Of a stretch of 64,000 nt of DNA, positions 1 through 12,695 are shown in pieces. Position numbers and translations under genes: made by a program. Position 1 is the first letter of the stretch. Every line of letters begins with the position of its first letter. Source of the stretch: Histoplasma ohiense (Eukaryota > Ascomycota > Eurotiomycetes > Onygenales > Ajellomycetaceae); the NCBI GenBank assembly GCA_017607445.1, contig JAEVHH010000004.1:620001-684000 (forward strand), in the 5' to 3' direction. The notes below the pieces were generated by a model that worked only from the letters and a program-made list of their open reading frames with translations, searched no databases and was not told where the DNA came from.

Positions 1-3000
1 CGATCCAGGATTCGAGTTGATTCCACAGCGCTTTCAACGGTCAACAGTCCACGTCACGTCACCAACCAGCGTTGCTGTCGATGCTCCGCAAGGTCGCAAG
101 CTGTTTGTATTCGATAGAGTGTTTGCGGAAACAGTGGATCAGGAAGGCATTTGGGAATACCTACAGGACAGCGTCAACTCTTTCGTACAGGGTTACAATG
201 TTTCAATTCTCGCATACGGCCAGTCTGGCGCTGGCAAGTCTTACACTATGGGCACATCTGGTCCGACAGAGCAGAGCGACCAGAAAGTTATGGGTATGTG
301 AACGTTTCCATCATGTATATATGTGCATATACGTATATACTGATCCTGGGTCTAATCATTTTCATTCTGATATAGGAATAATTCCTCGTGCCGCCCAACT
401 TCTCTTTGAAAAGTTGACTGGGACTACACATACTCGCACAGGTTCAACCGGTCTACGGACCCCAACACGATATTCCGTCAATTCGTCATTGCCCCATTTC
501 GGCAAGGGTGCTTTGGATAAAAGTTGGCAGTTGAAAGCCACTTATGTAGAGGTATATTATTCCTCATCATCAAAAAATTTTTTTTCTGGATAGATCAGGC
601 CTTCTAACCCTGTTGGCGTCAAGATTTATAATGAACAACTCAGAGACCTCCTCCTCCCTGATACCACACCCATTGCAGAGCGAGGTTCTGTTACCATCCG
701 CGAAGATACCAAGGGACGGATCCTACTCACGGGCCTGCACCAGGTCAACATCAACTCATTCGAGGATCTTATCGGGGCTCTGAATTTTGGATCCTCTATT
801 CGACAAACGGATGCCACCGCGATCAACGCGAAATCCTCCCGCTCGCACGCCGTGTTTTCTTTGAACCTAGTCCAGCGCAAAGATCAGACCTCGACTCTGT
901 CGACGCGTGAAAAACGATTATCGATGCCCGTCGAAGCCCTCTCTGGAGCTGACATATCAATTACCGTGGATAGCAAATTACACTTTGTTGACCTTGCCGG
1001 TAGCGAGCGCTTAAAAAACACTGGTGCATCTGGAGAACGGGCCAAGGAGGGAATATCAATTAACGCTGGTCTTGCTAGTTTGGGCAAGGTCATTTCACAA
1101 CTTTCATCGAGACAGGCCGGTTCCCACGTCTCATACCGCGATTCTAAACTCACTCGACTACTTCAAGATTCACTAGGTGGCAATGCGATCACTTATATGA
1201 TTGCCTGCGTTACACCTGCCGAGTTCCACCTTAGTGAGACTCTAAACACCGTACAGTATGCCCAGCGGGCTAGAGCCATCCAGAGCAAACCTCGTATCCA
1301 GCAAATAACGGATGAGAGCGATAAACAAGCTGTCATCGATAGACTAAAAGCGGAGGTAGCATTTTTGCGCCAACAGATCAACAATTCCGAGGGCGGGGAT
1401 AGAAGGAGCAATGCCCCCCAAGAACGTGCAGAACGTCAAAATGAAAGAGAAATAGAACTACAGAATCACCTTTTGGATGTTCAAGAGAGCTATACTGCAC
1501 TAAGCCAGCGACATGCCAAACTGATCTCAGAACTGACAAAGGCTACTGATTTTACTGGGGATACTGACGACCTACAAAATCTGCTTGGTGATAGTGCGAT
1601 GGAAAGGCTGAAGCGCTCCCATTCATTCGCAGAGTCTGTCGAGCAAGTGGTATTGGAGTATGAAAAGACAATTCAAAGCTTGGAATCATCGTTGTCAAAC
1701 ACACGCTCCTCACTGTCCAACACTGAAAGCAGCCTTCTAGAAAAGGAGACCAAGTGTGCCTATATTGAGACTGTAAATGCCCAGCTACAGGCCCGCATTC
1801 AGAAGATGATGGATCGTGAAGCAAATACTGAACATTATCTACATGAACTCGAGTCCAAACTTGATGGCCATACCACTGGTGAAGAGAAAAACGCTGCTAT
1901 TATTGCTGAGCTACGCAAGGAAATCGCTCGTGCGCGTGAAAATGAAGCCAGCTGTGAAGACTACATATCGACACTGGAGGAACGACTGGCGGAGGCTGAT
2001 CAAGACATGGAGCTGATGCAACGCGAAATGGATAGATTAGAGCACGTTATAGATCGTCAACGCAGCCTGGGTAAACTCGATACCCTATTGTACGAGCTCG
2101 ACCATATCCAACAGAATGGCGCTAAGTCGGATGATGGCAAAGGAGACACTCTCAACCACACATACACTCAGACCGCTCCTGTTGCGGGTAGGGAACTCCC
2201 GAAGACCCGAAAGCGGGGTCTATCTCAATCTCTCGATGTGCTGATGGAAGCTGTTGAAACTGCTATTCCTGAATCAGATGATGATCTCGGAGAGATTCCT
2301 CCAGAGTCTGGGTCAGGCCCTTCTGAACGAGAAGAGGTGGGAGCTCGTAACGGCGAAGTTGATGACAACGACGGACTGAAGACGCTGCAGAAAGCCTCTG
2401 GAGAGAGCAATGGCCAAAATCTAACCACAGACCACGATTACCCTCCACAGAGCCCTGCTCAGTCCCGATTTGTTGCGGAAAAGCTGGAGGATGTGACGCA
2501 AGAACTGTTTGAACTTCGAATACAGCACGAGACCACCACCAACGAATACGATCTTCTTCATGCAAAATATGAAGAGGCCCTTCGCACCCTTGCTGAGCTT
2601 CAGGATGCCGTTGATGAGGCTCGCCACCCTGCGAATGCAGCTGCTGCTGCAACTCCGATGACCAGCTCTCGGCCAGTGTCTTTTTTAGAAGACTCGAGAT
2701 TACAGGCGCTCAGGTCTGGCGGACAGCCTTCATCTTCGCGATTGCTCTCCTCGGAGTTGTCCTTGGCCGAGCAGTCAGCTATTACACAGGAGCACTCAGA
2801 GAACGGGCACCAGGGCAATTCCGACCTACCAAATGCATTCGACACGGATGAGCCTAATCATACTGACGTGGAAAATATGCAGAAGTTGCTACAAGAACAC
2901 CAGCACGGCATGAGCTTAGTGACGCAGAAATACGCCCAGCTCCAGTCGGAACATGAGGAGACCCTGAACATGGTTGAAGATCTGAAACAGGAGCTCCAGC

Positions 3001-5405
3001 GCACAAAGTCTTCCTCGCCCACGACTCCATCACCCAAGGCTCAAGTCATCCGACGCATGACCAGTCAGAACATGACCACCGTTGACCGCGCACATCGCTC
3101 TCTCGCATCTCTGAGGAACATTGCCATCGAAGAATTTGAAGGCAAGCCCGATACCATGCAGACTTTCGAAGTTAGCCTCAACACTGCAATGCATGAGCTG
3201 CACATTCGCATGGAGCGAATACAAGCTCTTGAGGCTGAGAACAAGAATGTCAAGAAGGAAATGGAGACCAAGGCAACTATTATTTCCGGTCTGACCAGGG
3301 AACGATCTAGTCTTTCGGGTTCGTCGCCGATGGATATCTCTGTAGTCTCACAGATGCGGGATCAGATCCTGCAGCATGAGAACCAAATCAAGGAGATGCA
3401 GGAAGCGCATGATGCCCGGGAGAAGGAATTGACAGCTAAAGTTCAAAGTTTGAACGAGCTGTTGGGGACACAGAAGGCTCTAGTGTTTGAGAAAGATGAT
3501 CAGATTATTGCTCAGAATCAAAAGATTGTACAACTTGAGGAAGCAAACTCCGATTGGGAAATCAAACACCAAAGCGTCGTCGAGTCTTTGCAATCGTCTG
3601 AAAATAAACTTCAAGCCACCCTTGTTGAACTGCAGGCTGCGTTGGCGGAGCGAGCGGAATGGCAAAGCAAACACCGTGCCGCGGCTGAATCTCTCCAATC
3701 CTCTGAAAAGCAGCTACAAAACACAATGGTCGAGTTGGAAGCTGCTCTCGCTAATATTGACGCCCTGCGAAGTGAGCGCAACGAAGTCGAGGGAGCCAGT
3801 GCGGATGAAATGGCTGCAGCTGCGAAAAGCCTTGAGACTGCCCGGGTTAAACATCAAGAGCTTGTGGACGGTCTTAAGTTTAATATTGAAGAGCAGAAAA
3901 TCACAATTTCTACTCACCTGTCCACCATCTCCGGATTGGAATCGTCTCTCGCCGCCGCCAAGGAGGAGATTTCTCAACATGAGAACGACGGCCGTTCAAG
4001 CAATAGTGAATTGGAGTCATACCGTGCTCGCGTTGCTGCTTTAGAGCAAGAGATCGAATCCCACAAAGCTACCGTTGAGGCGCAGAAAGCGGAACTTATG
4101 TCCCTACAAGAGTCACACAAGCAAGAGCTGGAGGAGCTAGAGGTCAAGGTCAAGGCTGCTGCGGAGGCACGACATGAATCACGAATGGCGGAGGAGAACG
4201 TTCGCAATGAGCAGGCCGTTAGCGCTCTACGAGCGGAAATCTCTGCATCCAAAAACGAACTGGCGAAATTATTGTCTGGTGTCACTGCAGCTTTGAATGC
4301 TCCTGTCACCGTCAATAGTCTCCAGGAGCAAATTGAAGACCTCCTTTCTCAGAAACAGCAATTCGCAGAGAAATACTCCGCACTGTTCGATACCAATGAA
4401 GATCTCGTGAAAGAATTGGAGACGAAGACAAGCAGCCATGCCAAACTCGAGAGACAATTCACCGACCTGACGGAGAAGTCCAGTCGACACGAAGCCAAGA
4501 TGACGGAGCTTGCTCATCTCGTTGCTAGCCATGAGGATGCTCTCAAGGAGAAAGAGGATCTCATCAAGAAAAAGGACGCGATTATCAATGAGATCACCGT
4601 TGAGAAACAGAAGAGTGCCCGCCTCGTGGAGGAGCTAGAGGAGCAGATTACAAATACCTTCGATCAGCATCATAACCGCCTTTCTGTGATTCAACAAGAG
4701 AGACACCAAGCGCTTGATGAGGCGAATCTCAAGATTGGGAATTTGGAGAAAGAGATCGAGAGTTATCGGATTCGTATTGAGCAACTGGAAGTAAGTTGAT
4801 TTTTTTTTTTTTTTTTTTTCACTTGATTTTGCGCTTCTTCCTTACTAACAGTAAAGAACCAGGGTCAGATGCGGAACGGTGATGCACCGTCATCGATCGA
4901 TCGCACTGGATCCATGACGTCGAACCTCCGAAAGAGTGCATCAGCAGCATCACTACCCTCGCCTCCGCCCGCCATTCCTCTCCCTCCTCTTCCAAACATC
5001 GCCGCGCAGACTGGAAGCATATCCCCACCCAGCTCACGGCATACCAGCAAGGAACTCGTCAATGCCCAGCTCGTTGAAGACCAGGAAGCGCGCATCCGCA
5101 CGATCGAGAAGCACCTACATGCCGAGAAACAACTAACTGCCACTCTCGAGGAAGCACTGGGCGATCTCGAGGCTCAGAGCAACAAAGTGAAGACGGAGAT
5201 GGAGGCGTGGAAGAAGAAGGCATGGCAGTACGAGGACGAGCTGACGCAGTTACGGTCTGAACGGAATTCAACGAGATTGTCCATCCAGGCAGTAGAGGAG
5301 GAACGGAATGCACGGCGGGAGGCGGAGGCTGCGCGGGCGCATTTGGAGGAGAAGATGAATGCGATTAGTAAGAAAAAGAAGAAGAGTACGCTGAACTGTT
5401 TTTAG
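1..5405 (+). CDS. Kinesin-4-like motor protein, 5' truncated by window edge
   Basis: Microtubule plus-end motor, partial at the 5' end. Four exons are read here: 2-293, 376-551, 624-4790 and 4863-5405, with all phases consistent, giving about 1725 visible residues. The motor domain shows the P-loop GQSGAGKSYTMG, the neck-proximal E-I-Y-N-E-Q-L-R-D-L-L block created by the 552-623 splice (branch CTAAC at 604-608), switch I NAKSSRSH, and switch II DLAGSERLKNTGASGERAKE. The GERAKEGISIN...LGKVIS and YRDSKLTRLLQDSLGGN blocks are typical of kinesin-4 (chromokinesin/Kif21-like) motors. After the motor there is about 1300 residues of coiled coil rich in E, Q, L and K. A short proline-rich linker near 4950-5000 precedes the last coil. 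The protein ends in a polybasic stretch followed by STLNCF. The subfamily call is from memory of the family; the motor identity is certain. Confidence 0.88.
4800..4819 (+). repeat. Poly(T)20 tract in the last kinesin intron
   Basis: An uninterrupted run of 20 T lies six or so bases after the donor GTAAGT (4791) of a 72-nt intron. The branch-like CTAAC (4844-4848) and the acceptor CAG (4860-4862) lie further downstream. Length polymorphism or assembly error is likely at such a run. Confidence 0.9.
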
Positions 5406-6765
5406 CAGGTTCTTCTTCCTTCACACCCTTTTATGTGGTTGTTATTGTGAATTTTTCATTTCATTTCATTTTTTGTTTTTCGTACCGTCTCTGTTCATTT
5501 CCGTCCTGTCCCTTTGGATATAAAATATCCCCTTGCTCGTGCTTGTGCTTTGCGTGTTTCTGTTTTTTAAAAAAACTAAATTGACATGATGCTCCTAATT
5601 ATTTATTACCCAACACCCTTCATACCCATACCTATGCCCATGCCCACGCCCACGCCTAATATTTTATTACTAGTTTTATCTTCCTTGCCTTTTTTTTTTC
5701 GCTTCTTGACGATGTCATTTATGACCCAGATATTCTTTTTATTTTCTTTTCTCCCTTGCTCCCAATCCCAAAGCTCCCAACACTCTTCTTCCATTGACTG
5801 TTAATTATATATCCCTCTCCGTACATGCTACCTCCTCCTTCTACATTTTATTTTGTATTGTTTTATCTGTTAGTCTGCTTTGTTGTTTTGTTTTGTCTTC
5901 TTTCGATATTCTTATCTCCTGATACTTCTTTTATACCTTCTTCCTCTTGTATTTCTTCCTCTTGGACTGCCTCACCTTCACCTCACCAGGACCTAAGATG
6001 AGATAGATAGATTCATTTCATTCTGTCACCCTTTATACTCTACTCTTCTTCGTTCAAAGTCTGAACTTGTACTCCATTCTACCGACCAGCAGTGGTGATT
6101 CGCCCTATACCACTTAGCGGGTACTATGCGGCTCTCATTTGTTTTTGTTTTTGAAAAACTGCTCACTATCATACCATTGCCTTGACTTCTATATAAGCAT
6201 GGTTTGGCCCCAATTTTTAAGTGTGTAGCTGTTAGTTTCAACATTGCTAAGCTGCTTTTTATGTCACAATCAACCCCTCGCCTCTGTAAACGTAAACTTT
6301 CTCTTACATGACTTGACCGATTTCATTGATTTGATTAGAGATTATTAAATTTAATTCGTCTTTGAAATATCCTTTTTGGACCCTCATCTTTGCTCTTCTT
6401 GTCTGTTCTCTTCCTCCCCTCATAGTTTATTATTACGTACCTCTGCACGTGTAAGTATTAAATATATCCCCCCATCAGGATACTATCAGAAGCCGGCTAG
6501 CAAATCTTGCTATTATTACCATTTGGAAAAGTAAAAATAAAGATAAATAGAAAATAAATAAATAAAGGATATACTGATTCCTTCTTATCTATTTGTACGG
6601 AGTAGGTCACATGAGCTATACTCGGAGCTATGACCAACCATGTTGGTTTGGTTTGCCACGGAGCTCTATCCTTAATGATATTCTCCAATTATATAATTCC
6701 TTCCATGTTTTCTACAAAACCAAAACGGTCCATTCCAATTCCAATTAAAATCGAATCCAACTCAG
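5406..6765. other. Intergenic, kinesin 3' region and ALG2 promoter
   Basis: Pyrimidine-rich 3'-UTR-like sequence (many T and CT runs) occupies about 5406-6450 and is followed by AT-rich sequence. No open frame here resembles a protein and no RNA gene was recognised. The 300 bases before 6766 should hold the ALG2 promoter; I see no specific element I can name. Confidence 0.6.
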
Positions 6766-8351
6766 ATGTCAAAACACGCACCTCGCAAAAAACGCAGAAC
6801 AATAACCATCCTCCACCCAGACCTAGGGATCGGCGGCGCAGAGCGCCTCATCCTCGACATTGCGCTGGCTCTGCAAGCGCGCGGACACAAAGTGAAAATC
6901 TACACGTCGCACCGGGACCATAGTCACTGCTTCGAGGAGGCGCGCGATGGCACGCTGGACGTGACTGTGCGCGGAAACACTGTGTTCCCAGATCAGATTG
7001 CGGGGCGGTTTCGGGTGTTGTTTGCTGTGTTGAGGCAGGTGCATTTAGTGGTGTGGTTGTTAATGGCGCGGGAGCGGGAGCGGGGACGGGAGGGAGATGC
7101 GGTTGATAGGCGGGACAGAAATGAAGTGGGGGATGACGACGACGAGAAGGAGGAGGAGGAGGAGGATGTATATATCGTCGACCAGGTACCTGCGTGTGTA
7201 CCTATTCTGAAGACCTTTGGGCGACTGTTTTCTAAAGCGAGAGGGAAACAACGCATCCTCTTCTACTGTCATTTCCCGGATCAATTGCTCGCTAGCCGTG
7301 ACGAGGGTGGAGTTATGCGACAGCTGATTAAGGCGTGCTATCGATATCCATTCGATTGGTTCGAAGGGTGGGCAATCAGTGCTGCGGATAAGGTTGTGGC
7401 TAATTCGAAATTTACGTGCGGGGTTATCAGGCAGGTTTTCGGAGATAGGTTTGGGGATGTTCGGGTTGTTTATCCGTGCGTTGATACCGGGATCAAGGAT
7501 CTGGGAAAACTAGTTGAGGGGCAAAGCCTTTGGGGTGGGAAGAAGATTCTGCTGAGTATTAATCGGTTTGAGAGGAAGAAGGATATCGGACTTGCGATTC
7601 GGGCTTATCATGGTCTTGGGGAAGAAGGGAGGCATGGGACACGGTTGGTCATTGCTGGTAAGTTACTCTCTTCTCTTTTTTTATTAATAGCTGTCTATGA
7701 TTCTACAGTGGCCGCTTACTTCTATTATGTATAGGTGGGTACGATAACCGCGTACAAGAAAATGTCCAATATCATAAAGAGCTGGACGATCTAGCCACTG
7801 GCCTGGGCCTAAAAACTGCCACATCAAAAGCAGTTATATCTGCCCTGTCCATCCCCGATTCGATAGAGGTCTTATTCTTACTCTCGGTGCCGTCCGCATT
7901 TAAACAAACTCTACTTTCAGCAGCAACGCTTCTCGTCTATACACCATCATATGAGCATTTTGGCATAGTTCCTGTCGAGGCGATGCGTGTAGGTCTCCCA
8001 GTTCTAGCCGTAAACAACGGGGGACCATTAGAAACAATTATAGAGGGGAAAACTGGTTGGCTGAGAGGGGCAAACGCTATCGAAGAGTGGACAGCAGTGA
8101 TGCGCAAAGCGCTCTGGGAAATGGATGCGCACGAAGCCGCGGTAATAGGCGCCAATGGCAAAGAAAGAGTGGAAAAGGAATTCTCGCTACAGGCCATGGG
8201 AGACCGACTGGAAGCGGAAATTGAAGATATGTTTGACAAGGATGCTCGTCCGTTCCTTGGGATGTGGCGTGTATTCTTATTTGGGGTCGCAATTCTCGGT
8301 TTGGTAATTGCTGTCCTAGTCGCGGCGTTCACAAAATTGCGAATAAAATGA
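6766..8351 (+). CDS. ALG2: GDP-Man:Man1GlcNAc2-PP-dolichol alpha-1,3/1,6-mannosyltransferase
   Basis: This ER enzyme adds the second and third mannoses to the dolichol-linked oligosaccharide for N-glycosylation. Two exons, 6766-7657 and 7735-8351, are joined through a 77-nt intron with donor GTAAGT and acceptor TAG; the splice rebuilds IAGGYDNRV and gives 502 residues. The N-terminus HPDLGIGGAERLILD is the ALG2 signature of the GT4 family. The C-terminal half carries the E-x7-E element in YEHFGIVPVEAMRVGLPVL (about residue 370) followed by NNGGPLETI. A C-terminal hydrophobic segment (residues about 475-497) with a basic tail fits ER membrane anchoring. A strongly acidic insert (DDDDEKEEEEED, about residues 124-136) sits in the N-domain and is probably a surface loop. 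The start ATG at 6766 gives a basic leader MSKHAPRKKRR. Confidence 0.93.
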
Positions 8352-9470
8352 GAGGAATTGCCCCTCAAAATCGACAATTCCCCTTCCATGGAGCAAGGGC
8401 GAGAAGTGATTTATCCGCTCCAAAGTCCCTCCTGCTTTTAGGCAAAAGATGACATATTTGATACATACCTACGAACAACGGGTGGTGGCATCTACATGGA
8501 CTCCATAAAACCTAGGTTTTTGCAACTTCATTGTTACGACATCTCCTATTTGTTCGGGATCTATTCTTGTGGCACCAGCCGCGAGAATCACCAGTGGATT
8601 AAGTTTTACACTCATGTCTGTGGTCCTTATATATCACAGCAAATATCACAAGGCAATGTTGATACCAGTCTTGTGTTCGCAATATGTAGCAGAAGGAGAT
8701 ATTCAATGTATTGAACCAAGTTCCTTTGTCAGCAATTTGTTGTGAAGAACCGGGTCAAATGCTTGCTGGTCCACGATGATGAATATATTAGTTCCAAGCA
8801 AGATACACGCAGGGCTAGCTGTTCAAGAATCCTTCTTCAGCTTGGCAAGCAACGTGAGTATCAATGCCTAGTTTCATATCTCCATACCACATCAATATTT
8901 CAAGGCTCGATCCTCTTAACGACGTATTTGCTTATTGCGGAATTTGAACTTGAACGTGGATGGGTTATTGGTTGATCGAAGCTATGCGACAAGCAACCCA
9001 TTATGCCGTATCAGTTTTACCCTTCAATGTAAGAATGAATTGTAAACACTAACATCGAACAGCAGTGATATGAGATATATATATGTAGAACTAGAGCATT
9101 GGATTTGAAGTTGTAGAACAAGTTTCCTTTTTAGGCATAGTAGTCACATGATCACGTGTTGAGATCGCGTTTGCCCAAACTCTGCAACATTCGAACGTTG
9201 GTGATAAGTCAAATTTCATTCCGAAACACGAAGAAGCGCAATAAAAAGTTCTGGGTGCTGGCAATATCGCTCGTGGTTTTCTTTCTCTTTCTTCTATTCC
9301 ACTCACTGATAACTTTTGGCTTTGGATATTCTGGTTCTGTGTTTCTGTTTCCCGCACCGCAGCTATGAACTTGACCGTTGTTTTGGATGATGATATGCAG
9401 AAATTTATTAAATTGATATCTTCTTAGGAGCACAACTGACCTGTTTGGGTTTGCGTGCTCGGAACCCATC
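8352..9470. other. Intergenic, ALG2 3' region and EME1 promoter
   Basis: No convincing gene was found. An E-box-like CACGTG occurs at about 9154, next to CACATGATCACGTG. Its role, if any, is unknown. Several short open frames lack protein character. Confidence 0.55.
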
Positions 9471-11513
9471 ATGCCTGAGGTCATCAGCCTCTTATCATCG
9501 CCGTTTTCGGAGACATATCCAGTCCGTCCGTCGCCCGTAACATCCGAGCCACTGGCTCGGACAGCTGGCATCCCGTCTGACGATTCAATTTTCGACTGGG
9601 GAGACACAAACCCTTCCAAGAAGCGAAAATTGAGTTCCCAGCGCGGCCTGAGCCCTCCCAGACAACCTACCCTTCCCCCGGAGAAACGCCCTCTACTCTT
9701 ATTTTCTGACTTGGAAGAGAGTATTATATCTTCTCCAGGAACCCAATTAGACAATGACTATAATTCAACAACGAAAAGCCGTAAATGGAGTGGCGACATA
9801 TCAGACCCTATTGAATTTACATCATCAGCCGCGGATGGGACATCCACACACGATGGGGGCAACCATGCAAAAAGAACTCCTGCTATCATAACATTAGACG
9901 ATAGTATAATAGAAACGGATGACCTATCTTCCCCTGGATGTCCGCTGAATATCCCGTCATCAACTATTTTGAAAACCGGTTTGTCCGATAAAACAACGAA
10001 TCTACTCTTGCGGATTCAAAATCGTTCGTCTGCTGAACCCATCCAGCCCAAACAGAGAGTTAGCACCCATGTGTCCAAATCAATACCCTCAAACTCTAGA
10101 ATACGAATGCCAGACCCAAGCCCAACGACAGGTATAGATTCGAGCTCCCCTCCGCCAGTGCTTCCAACGTCCAAACCAGAAAGGGCACCCAATATGTCCA
10201 CTACTGGTAGGGAAATGCGGGAAGCAGAAAGGCGAGCTGCAATGGAACGCCGCGAAAAAGAGAGGGAAGAAGTGAAAGCACGAAAGCAAAAATTAAAGGA
10301 GCAAAAAGCAAAAGAGAAGCAACTAGCTGCTGACCTCGCAGAAGCTAACAAGCGGAAATTCGATAAGAAAATCTCCACGCCGGAAATGATTATAGACATG
10401 TCGTCTAGCTTTGAAGAATCCAGCGTTGGCAACCAAGTTACGGAGTACATGAGACATCTCGGAGTGGAAAAGCATTTCGTTTCTACTCGCATACCAAATA
10501 TCGTGACATGGAGGAGGAAAGTCACTGCTCAGTATGATGATGAGGCTGCACTCTGGGAGCCTTGCCCTCTGACCATTAGAGCGGAAACCCATGTCCTGTG
10601 TCTACTGTTGGCACAGGAATTTGTTGACATGTCGATAGCAACAGTAAATAGTGACAATAGCCTCGATTCCCATGTCCTCAAAATAAAACGTACTTATCCC
10701 GGGTGCAAACCAATTTATCTCATCGAAGGCCTAGGCATATGGATGAGGAAGAATAACAATTCAAGGAACAGAGCATACCAGGCATCTGTTCTTCGAGAAT
10801 TAGAAAGTATCCCCCAACTTCAACAACCGCAACAGCCACCCAAACGCCAAAGAAAGCCAAAACAAGCATCGCTCCAACCTGCGCTAGTCGATGACGATAC
10901 CATCGAAGATGCTCTGCTGCAGCTCCAAGTGCAGCATGGATGCCTCATCCAGCACACCGCAGCACCGAGTGAGTCCGCAGAGTGGATTAAGAATTTCACT
11001 GAACATATTTCCACGATACCCTACGGTCAGGAGCTCATAAATCTGCACGACGCTTCATTCTGCATGGACGCCGGTCAGGTGAAGTCAGGCGAAGATAATG
11101 CTGACACATATGTCAAAATGCTACAAGAGATTCAGCGTGTAACCGCTCCGATATCATATGGAATAGCATCGCAATATCCCACTGTGGGAGATCTTGCGAC
11201 AAAATTGAAGGAGCAAGGGCCTTTACTTCTGGAGGATGTAAAGGTATGTTATGTTCCCTTATATCTGGTGGCCCTATCTTCCGTTTCCTTTACTGCCAGG
11301 CCTCAATATCCCTTCCAGACTCCACTTTCCCAATTGTCTCTTAGACACTAGGATTGTTATAATTGAATAATCAATAAGCTAACGGTCCAACCCTCATCGC
11401 AGAAATGTGCAAATAGAAGTGGTGCCATGACAGATGCCCGCGTTGGCCCCGCTATGAGCAAGCGTTTATATAAAGTTTTCACGGGCTTGAATCCATCATC
11501 AACCGATATCTGA
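9471..11513 (+). CDS. EME1: Crossover junction endonuclease subunit Eme1
   Basis: Non-catalytic partner of Mus81 in the structure-specific nuclease that cuts stalled forks and joint molecules. The ATG at 9471 gives MPEVISLLSSP, a start I know from fungal Eme1 proteins. Exon 1 (9471-11243) ends at donor GTATGT. Exon 2 (11403-11513) follows a branch GCTAAC and acceptor CGCAG and adds 36 residues, ending LYKVFTGLNPSSTDI; total 627 residues. Residues 1-240 are disordered and Ser/Pro rich. Residues about 240-300 form a charged helix of R/E/K repeats. The ERCC4-type domain follows (PEMIIDMSS, WRRKVTAQ, ETHVLCLLLAQEFVDM, IYLIEGLGIWMRK). The last exon carries DARVGPAMSKRLYKVF, matching the terminal helix-hairpin-helix region. 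The domain lacks an intact nuclease motif, as expected for Eme1. Confidence 0.9.
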
Positions 11514-12695
11514 TGGCCTTGGGCATTATATATACCTATCATTAACGAACGCCCCCTTTATTACTACAGCGGCCACGATCTTACTTCATGGTCTGCAGCG
11601 CTTTCGATAATTAGATCAAAACATAACTCTGGCACCTCTCATTGGAAATTTCCTTGATATATGAATATAGTTTCACTCTCATACCCCTGTTTGTTTATTT
11701 ATTATTGGCATCTCGATTGCGTATCACTGATGGTTTTTTACTTCTTTGTATCTTCATGCACCTTTCGCTGTTGCCAACAGGGAAGGGAGGATCGAGGAAA
11801 GGGCCAGGCGAAACACGAGGAATGAGAAGTTATTGGCTGAGTACGGTAGTTCCCAATCACCTCACCTATTGGACACATCCAGGTAGCAATTATTGAAGAG
11901 TTGGTAATCCACAGTCATGACCTGGGTTTGGGCTGTGCTGGTGGAATAAACACACTCATGTATATCTACAAGACACTTTTTAACACGACGTCGTCGGTTT
12001 CTCTGCATTCGCACTACTCCAACTAACTCAACCCGTAAGAATATTGAAGCGGTTACAAGATTTATGACAGGAGTAAAATTCCTTTAAATCCCTCTCTTTC
12101 TCTGTCCCTCTTTCTCCGCTTACGTAGATACACAGATCTATAGCAAACAACCCATTATAAATCAGTCACAAATTCTGCTTAATCTAGCCAAGCACAATAT
12201 CTAGCTATCTAATATTTGGGGGATCCTTTGGCTTTTTCTTTATACTTTATTCAGATGATTGCTGTTTGACAGAAGCGTTGCATTAATCCCTTGCTACCCT
12301 CTAATAAATTGCCTATTCCTCAAAATCCTCAGCCTATCAATCCCGGATCCAAAGAGCGGAGCTATCTATCTGTATTTCCATGGGCAAAGGCAAATCAAGC
12401 CAATTCCTGTCCATGTTATTAGTCTACTATCCATAAGGGGGGGAAATCTACATATATTCCCGAAATCAGGTTGTTATCTATACTATACAACAAAGTTGGG
12501 GCGGTAAACAAAAAGCAAAACAAGACAAATACAAAAGAAATGTTCAGAACAGTCCGCAGGGGCCGATCCAATATGCCAAGCACAACTTGTAAGTCACCGT
12601 CCCGTCAGACAAGCCATAATATCCTACTATGGCTGGCTACTATAGCGAGATAACCAACTACACACGCATTTCCAAACCTCATCGCTGCGGATCAA
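11514..12695. other. Intergenic between convergent EME1 and MCH1
   Basis: The 3' ends of two convergent genes face each other across about 1.2 kb of AT-rich DNA. Short open frames are present but none looks like protein, and no RNA gene was recognised. Confidence 0.6.
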
